Positions 1 to 5,415 of a stretch of 5,968 nucleotides of DNA are shown here, one piece after another. How positions within the stretch are numbered: the stretch's first letter is position 1; the number at the start of each line of letters is the position of its first letter. The position numbers and the translations under genes are program-made. The notes beneath the pieces are model-generated. The model made no database searches, was not told where the DNA came from, and saw only the letters and a list, made by a program, of their open reading frames with translations. Source of the DNA: Gammaproteobacteria bacterium (GTDB lineage Bacteria; Pseudomonadota; Gammaproteobacteria; Pseudomonadales; Azotimanducaceae); contig JABIVN010000592.1 of NCBI GenBank assembly GCA_018667205.1, forward strand, positions 1-5,968, in the 5' to 3' direction.

Positions 1-660
1 AAGATCTGTGTCACCTTCGAAGCAACGGTGCGCTACCTCCCCGGGGGTAAAGTAAACGTCACCGGGACACCGGTCAGACAATCACTGGTTACCGGTGATG
101 CTGCGACGGGGTTGGGGTTCCTGGGGTTCTCAGGTGAAAAACCGGTTCTGTTGGTGTTCGGCGGTAGCCTTGGGGCGGCAACGATCAATATCCAGGTTCG
201 CAGGGCTCTGCCCGTGTTGCTCCAGGATTTTGATGTTGTTCATGTCGTGGGAAATGGAAACATAAAGGCTTCTATTGAACAGCCGGGCTACGTGCAAAAG
301 GAATTTGTTGGAGAACTCTTTGGTCATGTGCTGGCGGCGGCAGCGATAGTTGTTTCCAGAGCGGGAGCAAATTCGCTCTATGAGCTACTGATTACAAGGA
401 AACCTCATTTACTTATTCCGCTGGGAAAAGCTGCGAGCCGTGGGGACCAGTTGGATAATGCCCGTGTCTTTTCAGGCCTTGGCTTTAGCCGCGTGTTACA
501 CGAGGAAGCCCTAATGGGGGATGAAAAGTCAGACGATGTCTTCGTTGCATCCGTTAAGGACGTGTTTGTGCGCAGGGAACAAATCACAGCTCGACTGAAG
601 TCGTTTGAAATTAAAGACAGTGTCAATCTGATCATCGACCTTATTCAGGAATCGGTTTAA
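1..660 (+). CDS. murG: MurG-family UDP-GlcNAc glycosyltransferase, 5'-truncated by the window edge
   Basis: The frame is open from base 1 and encodes 219 residues. The family is about 360 residues long, so roughly 140 N-terminal residues lie upstream. The GTG at 28 is internal, because the preceding residues (KICVTFEAT) already match the family linker ahead of the VTGTPVR motif. Visible C-terminal-domain motifs, numbered from base 1, are the glycine-rich GGSLGA (54-59), SRAGANSLYE (119-128, with the conserved nucleotide-binding Glu at 128) and PLGKAASRGDQLDNA (140-154). MurG transfers GlcNAc from UDP-GlcNAc onto lipid I to make lipid II at the inner face of the cytoplasmic membrane. The SRGDQ-type loop resembles Bacillus-type MurG more than the E. 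coli form (HKDRQQYWNA). The next gene is not a dcw cell-wall gene, so this may be a paralogue and not the main MurG. Family assignment is firm; exact role is inferred. Confidence 0.88.
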   Translation, partial: KICVTFEATVRYLPGGKVNVTGTPVRQSLVTGDAATGLGFLGFSGEKPVLLVFGGSLGAATINIQVRRALPVLLQDFDVVHVVGNGNIKASIEQPGYVQKEFVGELFGHVLAAAAIVVSRAGANSLYELLITRKPHLLIPLGKAASRGDQLDNARVFSGLGFSRVLHEEALMGDEKSDDVFVASVKDVFVRREQITARLKSFEIKDSVNLIIDLIQESV

Positions 661-673
661 TAGGGATAAACGC

Positions 674-2095
674 ATGAAAAATTTTTTATTGGGCGCAGTC
701 TTGAATTTTTTTGTCGCGTCGTCATTCGCGGACGACGCGAATGAACTACTTCGGTATGTAGACCAGCACGGCGAAAAGTTCGACCGCCTTGCCCTGGAAC
801 TCTGGGATTACGCAGAACTGGGGTACCTTGAATCTCGTAGTTCTACCAAATTGCAACAGGTGTTGGCCGACGATGGTTTTGAAATTCAGGTCGGCGTCGC
901 CGGGATTCCAACGGCGTTTATAGCAAGTTTTGGGGAGGGGAAACCCGTCATCGGTATTCTCGCCGAGTTCGACGCGCTGCCAGGTATCAGCCAGGCAGCG
1001 GTGCCAAGCCGTCAGCTGCTAGAAGGTAAAGAGAGCGGGCATGCCTGTGGTCATCATCTTTTTGGTGCTGGATCCACAGCAGCGGCGATGGCTGTGCGGC
1101 ACTGGATGGAAAACAACAACGTGAAGGGGACCGTTAGGCTTTACGGCACGCCTGCTGAAGAAGGTGGTTCCGGTAAAGTTTATCTGGTTAGAGCAGGGTT
1201 GTTCGAGGATGTGGATACAGTGCTTCACTGGCACCCGTCCGATCGAAATTCCGCCAATGCTGAAACAAGTCTTGCCAACAAGTCAGCCAGGTTTAAATTC
1301 CGGGGTATTTCTGCGCACGCCGCGGCCGCGCCTGAAAGAGGTCGCTCGTCCCTTGATGGCGTTGAAGCAATGAACTTTATGGTCAACATGATGCGTGAGC
1401 ACGTGCCTCAGGAAACAAGAATCCACTATGTCATTACCCAGGGCGGTGAGGCGCCCAATGTGGTCCCTGATTTTGCGGAGGTTTATTACTATGTCCGCCA
1501 TCCTCAAGCAGAAAAGCTGAATGAACTATGGCAAAGAGTGATCAACATTTCTCGTGCGGCGGCACTCGGTACAGGGACAGATGTCGACGTCGAGGTAATG
1601 CACGGTAACCGCTCCCTGTTGCCTAATGAAAAACTGTCACGCCTGATGCATGCGAACCTGACGCAGGTCGGTGGCGTCAGTTACAACGCAGAAGAGCAGG
1701 CGTTTGCTGAAAAAATCAGTGGCTCACTGGGTGTTGGCAATTTTGTTGGCACGGAAAAAGAAATTCTTCCTTTTGAATTGCGCCAGGGTATGGGCTCTAC
1801 CGATGTTGGCGACGTTAGTTGGGTAGTGCCTACTGTCGGTCTGCGCACTTCAACCTGGGTGCCGGGGACGGCGGCGCACTCATGGCAGGCAATCGCTGCT
1901 GGTGGAACGTCAATAGGCACAAAAGGCATGCGGGTAGCCGCAAAAGCGTTGTCGCTGACAGCGCGCGACCTGTTTCTGAATCCCCAGCTTGTCGAAGCCG
2001 GGCGGATAGAGTTTGAGCTTCGAAGGGGTGCGAACTTCCGCTATAAATCATTACTGGGGAACCGTGAGCCACCGCTGGATTATCGCCTTAAGTAG
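674..2095 (+). CDS. Secreted M20-family metallo-amidohydrolase (AbgB-like)
   Basis: This 473-residue protein is close to the length of AbgB-type M20 amidohydrolases (about 480). The start is supported by AGGGA (662-666), seven bases upstream. A signal peptide is visible: a short MKN n-region, a hydrophobic stretch at 4-17 and an SFA|DD cleavage site after residue 19, pointing to the periplasm. Likely metal and catalytic residues are in GHACGHH (122-128), PAEEGG (Glu162/Glu163), HWHP (185-188) and a C-terminal His402 in GTAAHSW. SAHAAAAPERGRSSLDG (from 213) is the typical start of the dimerisation domain, and GSTDVGD (around 375-381) is also family-typical. The family hydrolyses amide bonds of N-acyl amino acids, p-aminobenzoyl-glutamate or small peptides; the substrate here cannot be read. 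It follows the MurG-like gene by 13 bases, so co-transcription is likely. E. coli AbgB is cytoplasmic, so the exported form is a notable difference. Confidence 0.93.
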   Translation: MKNFLLGAVLNFFVASSFADDANELLRYVDQHGEKFDRLALELWDYAELGYLESRSSTKLQQVLADDGFEIQVGVAGIPTAFIASFGEGKPVIGILAEFDALPGISQAAVPSRQLLEGKESGHACGHHLFGAGSTAAAMAVRHWMENNNVKGTVRLYGTPAEEGGSGKVYLVRAGLFEDVDTVLHWHPSDRNSANAETSLANKSARFKFRGISAHAAAAPERGRSSLDGVEAMNFMVNMMREHVPQETRIHYVITQGGEAPNVVPDFAEVYYYVRHPQAEKLNELWQRVINISRAAALGTGTDVDVEVMHGNRSLLPNEKLSRLMHANLTQVGGVSYNAEEQAFAEKISGSLGVGNFVGTEKEILPFELRQGMGSTDVGDVSWVVPTVGLRTSTWVPGTAAHSWQAIAAGGTSIGTKGMRVAAKALSLTARDLFLNPQLVEAGRIEFELRRGANFRYKSLLGNREPPLDYRLK

Positions 2096-2142
2096 TTATT
2101 CATTAAATTAAGACCAAGGTAAATGCGTGCCCACCGCGGCGC

Positions 2143-2167
2143 GGCCAAGTCTCGTCGCTGCTTGGCC
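2143..2167 (+). repeat. GC-rich inverted repeat (7-bp stem, 11-nt loop)
   Basis: GGCCAAG at 2143-2149 is exactly complementary to CTTGGCC at 2161-2167. Outward pairing continues imperfectly over about seven more bases on each side. No T-run follows (next bases TTGCGG), so it is unlikely to be an intrinsic terminator on its own. It lies 48 bases after the amidohydrolase stop and may protect the 3' end of that transcript, which is inference. Confidence 0.5.
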
Positions 2168-2206
2168 TTGCGGCTCTTGTGATTGATGAAAGCTGCGACC
2201 GGCTTG

Positions 2207-2236
2207 TCAGGGCGTCGTTACCAGCCCTGAATTTTT
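2207..2236 (+). terminator. Intrinsic terminator of the murG-like/amidohydrolase unit
   Basis: TCAGGGC (2207-2213) pairs perfectly with GCCCTGA (2224-2230) around a 10-nt loop, and is followed by ATTTTT (2231-2236). A 7-bp GC-containing stem with a short T-tract on the + strand fits Rho-independent termination. It is 111 bases beyond the amidohydrolase stop and upstream of the next promoter. The T-run is only five bases, so efficiency may be moderate. Confidence 0.6.
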
Positions 2237-2299
2237 GGGTGGTCAAGGTCCAAATTCTTGTGCGATAGACTTGTCATTGGGGATTTCAGCATGGTAAAG

Positions 2300-2325
2300 T
2301 GGTGTTATACTTATGTACCACACCA
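2300..2325. promoter_or_regulatory. 26-bp palindromic operator, probable GntR/YtrA-type binding site
   Basis: The sequence has the dyad TGGTGT-N2-TAC-N4-GTA-N2-ACACCA, with nine base pairs per half matched symmetrically about 2312.5. It covers the -10 element and the predicted transcription start. It is directly upstream of a GntR-family regulator gene, and such regulators usually bind dyads in their own promoters. Binding here would block RNA polymerase, so autorepression of the whole operon is the simplest reading. The dyad is seen directly; the binding protein is inferred. Confidence 0.65.
2303..2311 (+). promoter_or_regulatory. Extended -10 promoter of the GntR/ABC operon
   Basis: TGTTATACT reads as an extended -10 element (TG, one base, then TATACT at 2306-2311, five of six matches to TATAAT). 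With a 17-bp spacer the -35 would be ATTTCA (2283-2288), a weak match, as is common for extended -10 promoters. The predicted transcription start is near 2318, giving a leader of about 44 nt before GTG 2362. The element lies wholly inside the 26-bp palindrome 2300-2325. Confidence 0.6.
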
Positions 2326-2361
2326 TACAACCTAAGTCGTCACACTAAATGCGGTGAACCT

Positions 2362-2715
2362 GTGCAAATCAGTTTTCATGACAAAAGCCCGATCTACCGC
2401 CAGTTGGCTGGGCGGCTTAGAGAGATGGTTCTGGAAGGGGTTTATCAAAATGGCGATGCATTGCCCTCGGTTCGACAGATTGCGAGTGAGCACCGAATCA
2501 ACCCGATCACGGTGTCCAAAGCGTTCCAGATCCTGGTGGACGATGGTCTGGTCGAAAAAAAAAGGGGGCTTGGAATGTACGTAGGCGATGGCGCGAGAGA
2601 ACAATTGCTGGAAGACGAACGCCGGGTTTTTATCGATATCGACTTACCTCAATTCCAGGAACGTGCGCAAAGGCTGGGTTTTATACTTAAAGATTTACTG
2701 CAGGAGGTGTCATGA
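2362..2715 (+). CDS. GntR-family transcriptional regulator, YtrA subfamily
   Basis: The start is placed at GTG 2362 and gives 117 residues beginning MQISFHDKSPIYRQL, the usual N-terminus of YtrA-type regulators. A longer frame from GTG 2299 would begin upstream of the predicted transcription start and inside the operator, and its extra 21 residues do not look like family sequence. A weak GGTGA (2353-2357) precedes the chosen start. The winged helix-turn-helix spans about residues 9-75: PSVRQIASEHRINPITVSKAFQILVDDGLVE contains the HTH, and KKRGLGMYV is the wing. The short C-terminal tail (about 76-117) is a small helical segment with no FadR-type or aminotransferase-like ligand domain, as expected for YtrA. 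It probably represses its own ABC operon through the palindrome 2300-2325. An A9G5 run (2555-2568) encodes the start of the wing. Its stop overlaps the next ATG (ATGA). Confidence 0.9.
   Translation: MQISFHDKSPIYRQLAGRLREMVLEGVYQNGDALPSVRQIASEHRINPITVSKAFQILVDDGLVEKKRGLGMYVGDGAREQLLEDERRVFIDIDLPQFQERAQRLGFILKDLLQEVS
2702..2708 (+). promoter_or_regulatory. Strong ribosome binding site of the ABC ATPase gene
   Basis: AGGAGGT lies three bases before ATG 2712, inside the end of the regulator gene. Together with the ATGA stop/start overlap it indicates translational coupling, and its strength suggests the ATPase is made in excess of the regulator, whose own site is weak. Confidence 0.7.
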
Positions 2716-3560
2716 GCGAAGTCGTTGAAGTACGAAATGTATCGAAACACTTTGGTGATTTTGCGGCCCTTGATGACGTGAGCTTCAATATCTCACCGGG
2801 GTCTATCGTCGGTTTGATTGGACCCAATGGCGCGGGGAAAACTACAACACTTAAATCTATTTTAGGTTTGACCGATTTTGACGGGGACATGAGAGTGCTT
2901 GGCGAGGACCCAAGAAGTGGACGCCATAAAATTATGGAGCGGGTTTGTTTTATCGCAGACGTGGGTGTCCTGCCACGATGGCTCAGAGTGTCTGACGCGC
3001 TGGACTACATACAGGGTATTCATCCTCGCTTTAATCGTGACCGCGCCGAATTCATGCTCGCAGAGACCAAAATCTCCAAGCGCAGTAAGGTAAAAGAGCT
3101 GAGTAAAGGCATGGTGACTCAGCTTCACCTGGCGCTGGTGATGGCGATTGAAGTCGACCTGCTTGTGCTCGATGAACCAACACTCGGCCTGGATATCCTA
3201 TTTCGAAAGGCCTTCTACGATCGCCTGCTTAACGACTACTTCGATAATGAAACCAGCATCATCATCAGCACCCATCAGGTCGAGGAAATTGAATCCCTGT
3301 TGACCCATTTGTTGTTTATCAACGGTGGCCGGATTGTGCTTGATTGGCCAATGGATGAGATAGATGAAATTTACAGTGAGGTACTCGTGCCACCGATTAA
3401 CCTGACGCAGGCGAACGCGCTGGGACCGATCCATAGTCGGGACATTCTTGGTCAGAAAGCCATGATCTTCGAGAACGTACCCAGGGAAGAACTGAAAACC
3501 CTGGGTGAATTACATGCCCCCAGTGTGGCTGATCTTTTTGTTGCAAAAATGCACCCCTAA
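2712..3560 (+). CDS. ABC transporter ATP-binding protein (YtrB/CcmA-type)
   Basis: This is a 282-residue nucleotide-binding subunit. Visible motifs are Walker A GPNGAGKTT (37-45), signature LSKGM (130-134, in place of LSGGQ), Walker B LLVLDEPTLGLD with Asp154 and Glu155, and H-loop STHQVEE (His188). The Q-loop region reads FIADVGVLPRWLRV and lacks the usual glutamine. After about residue 210 comes a tail of about 70 residues (from VLDWPMDEID to VADLFVAKMHP), typical of this family. It should hydrolyse ATP at the inner face of the membrane and drive the permease encoded 12 bases downstream. The substrate is unknown: related GntR-ABC systems in Gram-positive bacteria respond to cell-wall-active antibiotics, but that does not establish the role here. 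Coupled translation with the repressor supports a single operon. Confidence 0.93.
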   Translation: MSEVVEVRNVSKHFGDFAALDDVSFNISPGSIVGLIGPNGAGKTTTLKSILGLTDFDGDMRVLGEDPRSGRHKIMERVCFIADVGVLPRWLRVSDALDYIQGIHPRFNRDRAEFMLAETKISKRSKVKELSKGMVTQLHLALVMAIEVDLLVLDEPTLGLDILFRKAFYDRLLNDYFDNETSIIISTHQVEEIESLLTHLLFINGGRIVLDWPMDEIDEIYSEVLVPPINLTQANALGPIHSRDILGQKAMIFENVPREELKTLGELHAPSVADLFVAKMHP

Positions 3561-3572
3561 TAGGAGCCTTAG

Positions 3573-4511
3573 ATGAATCAACTACCTGTTTTGATCCGAC
3601 GTGAGTTCTGGGAGCACCGGAATACTTTTGTGATCCTGCCGGCAGTAACCACAGGTTTTTTCCTGCTGATGATGCTGCTGACACTCTTAGTCTCGGGGAA
3701 AGCTGCCGGCGACCTAAATGTTGATATCAAGGTCGATATCCAGGGCGACCAGGACATAGCGTTCTTCAGCGATTCGATGCAGGCAGACAATATCTATGCT
3801 TTTGCGTTGTATCAACTGGAGGGGCGCACTGCCCAAGAGCGCGCTCGGTATATCAATGCCGGCCTGCAGGCGCTGGGCGGTCCGTTAATGGGAATCCTTT
3901 GGTTTGTGATGTTCTTTTACCTGTTGGACTCGTTGTACGACGAACGCCGTGACCGTAGCATTTTATTCTGGAAATCGATGCCGGTGTCCGATGCCATGAC
4001 GGTCATTTCGAAACTGGTGACGGGTCTGTGGCTGCTCCCTCTGATATATCTTTTAGGTGTCGCTTTGTTGCAGATTGCGGCGATGACGATGTTGAGTATC
4101 GCCACACTAGGAACGGAAATCTCTATGTGGGAGACGGTCTGGGGGCCCGCATCAATCTTTTCTAATTGGCTTCAGTATTTAGGGGCTTTACTGTTCTATA
4201 GCCTGTGGGCTTTACCGTTTTTCGGCTGGCTGATTGCGGTGTCAGCCTATGCCAAAAGCGTTCCACTTGTCTGGGTCATTGGCGTGCCCTTAGCACTGAC
4301 AATTATTGAAAGAGTCGTGGCGGACGAGACACTGTTTGCTGACTGGATGTGGGATCACATTGTGCCAATCAGCTTTTTAGACCAGGAGCAGTCAGTGACG
4401 GACAACATCTGGAACCTTTTGTTGAGCCTGCAGATGGTCTCTGCACTAATGGTGGGTGGTGTCCTGATTGCCATTGCGATCTGGCTTAGAGGGAAAGCGG
4501 ACGAAATCTAA
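3573..4511 (+). CDS. ABC-2-type transporter permease
   Basis: This 312-residue integral membrane protein has about six hydrophobic segments, near 19-42, 102-122, 148-176, 200-225, 229-248 and 282-305. A polar loop of about 60 residues (43-101), rich in Asp and Gln, lies between the first two and is probably periplasmic. The cytoplasmic motif YDERRDRSILFWKSMPVSD (122-140) fits the coupling region of proteobacterial ABC-2 permeases of this type. AGGAG (3562-3566) sits six bases before the ATG, and the gap from the ATPase stop is 12 bases. The protein presumably pairs with that ATPase, probably as a homodimer since no second permease gene is present. Export or membrane-associated sensing are both possible; the sequence does not show the substrate. 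Confidence 0.9.
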   Translation: MNQLPVLIRREFWEHRNTFVILPAVTTGFFLLMMLLTLLVSGKAAGDLNVDIKVDIQGDQDIAFFSDSMQADNIYAFALYQLEGRTAQERARYINAGLQALGGPLMGILWFVMFFYLLDSLYDERRDRSILFWKSMPVSDAMTVISKLVTGLWLLPLIYLLGVALLQIAAMTMLSIATLGTEISMWETVWGPASIFSNWLQYLGALLFYSLWALPFFGWLIAVSAYAKSVPLVWVIGVPLALTIIERVVADETLFADWMWDHIVPISFLDQEQSVTDNIWNLLLSLQMVSALMVGGVLIAIAIWLRGKADEI

Positions 4512-4627
4512 ATGCCAGGGAGTTCTGGTAATGCGGCACCTGCGTCAAGTATGGGTATGTTTTGCTGGGTTGGCTGTCAGATCGTTAAAAACTGCCAGGG
4601 TAATCTGTCGTCAATCAGGGTTTTTTT
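4512..4627 (+). other. Gap after the permease, with a candidate 42-residue ORF
   Basis: No terminator hairpin is seen, so transcription could continue into the NnrU-family gene. An ATG immediately follows the permease stop (TAAATG) and opens a 42-codon frame ending with TAA at 4638-4640, overlapping the next gene by 13 bases. The peptide begins MPGSSGNAAPASS and contains four cysteines, at residues 18, 22, 28 and 42. It has no good ribosome binding site and no recognised family, so it could be chance or a reinitiation leader. GCCAGGG occurs twice (4514-4520 and 4594-4600). A weak -35/-10 pair (TTGCTG 4562-4567, TTAAAA 4585-4590) is possible but not convincing. Confidence 0.3.
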
Positions 4628-5314
4628 ATGGCATTGTTAATAGTTGGTTGTTTTGCCTTTCTGGCTGTTCATCTGGGCGTTTCAGGTACACCGCTCAGGA
4701 CGTTACTGCAAAACTCGTTGGGCGAGTCCGCCTACCTGGGTGGCTATTCGTTACTTTCTTTCGGATCCCTTGGTGTCATGATTTATGGTTATGTTCAGGT
4801 ACCTCATGCGGATTTCGTCTGGTACCCGAGTGTCGGGGCCTATCAGGTCGCAAAGGTCTTAATGTTGCTGTCACTGGTCACGATTGTGATGGGCGCGCTG
4901 GTAAAAAACCCAACGGCTGTCATGAGTGAACAGGCGCTGGACCATGAAGTCTCCGGCATGTTGAAGATAACGCGTCATCCTGTTCAATGGGGAATCTTGC
5001 TGTTCTCCTGTGGCCACCTGCTGGCCAATGGTGATGTCGCTTCAATCCTTTTTTTTGGCACCTTTGTCTTTTTGTCCTTCTTTGGAATGCTGTCGATGGA
5101 TCAAAGACGCAGGCGGGAAACCGACCCGAAATGGCTCGTTTTTATGGATAAAACGTCCATGATGCCCTTCGCGGCGCTAGTCACTGGTCGATTGCGGTTC
5201 ACGCTGGCTGATATTAACCGGGTTGGTTTGATCGTCGGTTTTGCCTTATATGCCGTTATCTATTGGCTGCATGAATTAGTCAGTGGTGGTGTCAGCCTGT
5301 TATCAGGGACGTGA
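4628..5314 (+). CDS. NnrU-family integral membrane protein
   Basis: This 228-residue protein has about six hydrophobic segments, near 1-17, 37-56, 73-92, 119-135, 137-156 and 198-216. The family signature is clear: KITRHPVQWG (113-122) followed by GHLLANGDVASILFFGTF (129-146), with His117, His130 and Asn134 as the likely conserved polar residues within the membrane. NnrU was named from nitrite/nitric-oxide reduction clusters, but members occur widely without them and the biochemical role is unsettled. A possible kinship with NnrU/isoprenylcysteine-methyltransferase-like membrane enzymes is inference. AGGG (4617-4620) lies ahead of the ATG across a run of seven T. No denitrification gene is visible nearby. 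The gene may share the ABC operon transcript, since no terminator separates them. An 18-bp tandem duplication covers its stop codon. Confidence 0.85.
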   Translation: MALLIVGCFAFLAVHLGVSGTPLRTLLQNSLGESAYLGGYSLLSFGSLGVMIYGYVQVPHADFVWYPSVGAYQVAKVLMLLSLVTIVMGALVKNPTAVMSEQALDHEVSGMLKITRHPVQWGILLFSCGHLLANGDVASILFFGTFVFLSFFGMLSMDQRRRRETDPKWLVFMDKTSMMPFAALVTGRLRFTLADINRVGLIVGFALYAVIYWLHELVSGGVSLLSGT

Positions 5315-5343
5315 GCCGCGCTAATGACGTGAGCCACGCTAAT
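5308..5343 (+). repeat. 18-bp tandem duplication across the NnrU-family stop codon
   Basis: GACGTGAGCCGCGCTAAT (5308-5325) is followed directly by GACGTGAGCCACGCTAAT (5326-5343), with 17 of 18 bases identical. The first copy contains the stop TGA (5312-5314) and the second repeats it. The unit is a multiple of three but lies almost wholly beyond the stop, so it does not alter the protein. The near-perfect identity suggests a fairly recent slippage event. No hairpin or known binding-site consensus was recognised in the unit. Confidence 0.85.
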
Positions 5344-5415
5344 AGTGTGCATGAGAATTAAGCTAACCTAAATTTTCTGGCCCGTGTAAACTGCGCTATT
5401 TTTCGGAGGTTCACC
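5344..5415 (+). promoter_or_regulatory. Leader and probable promoter region of serA
   Basis: This AT-richer stretch precedes serA. Candidate -10 elements are TAAATT (5369-5374) and TAAACT (5387-5392), but neither has a good -35 at normal spacing, so the promoter is not fixed. GGAGG (5405-5409), six bases before ATG 5416, is a strong ribosome binding site. No riboswitch or attenuator structure was seen. Confidence 0.35.

Larger units (their letters stand above)
2096..2298. other. Non-coding region between two transcription units
   Basis: No convincing reading frame is seen in these 203 bases. They hold a GC-rich hairpin (2143-2167), an intrinsic terminator candidate (2207-2236), and the weak -35 region of the promoter for the downstream GntR/ABC operon. 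This is the only clear transcriptional boundary in the left half of the window. Confidence 0.7.

Noticed and set aside
28..660. GTG 28 as the true start of the MurG-like gene
   Set aside because: The frame is open to base 1 and the residues before it fit the MurG inter-domain linker; a start here would remove the whole N-terminal acceptor-binding domain.
1019..1929. Several antisense and off-frame frames of 69-82 codons within the amidohydrolase gene
   Set aside because: All lie inside a complete gene with intact catalytic motifs, have no ribosome binding sites of note, and encode no recognisable domains.
2271..2311. TTGTCA (2271-2276) as the -35 for the TATACT -10
   Set aside because: The spacer would be 29 bp, far from the usual 16-18 bp; an extended -10 with a weak -35 explains the site better.
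2332..3128. Antisense frames of 67-90 codons opposite the regulator and ATPase genes
   Set aside because: They mirror strong coding sequence, and no promoter or ribosome binding site supports them.
4594..4627. CAGGG-rich segment ending in seven T, considered as a terminator before the NnrU-family gene
   Set aside because: The CAGGG elements are direct repeats, not inverted; only a 3-4 bp stem can form, and the T-run sits between the ribosome binding site and the ATG.
4468..4929. 153-codon + strand frame overlapping the permease end and the NnrU-family gene
   Set aside because: It runs out of frame through two well-supported membrane protein genes. Its composition (many Arg, Cys, Gly, Trp) looks like an off-frame translation and shows no family motif.
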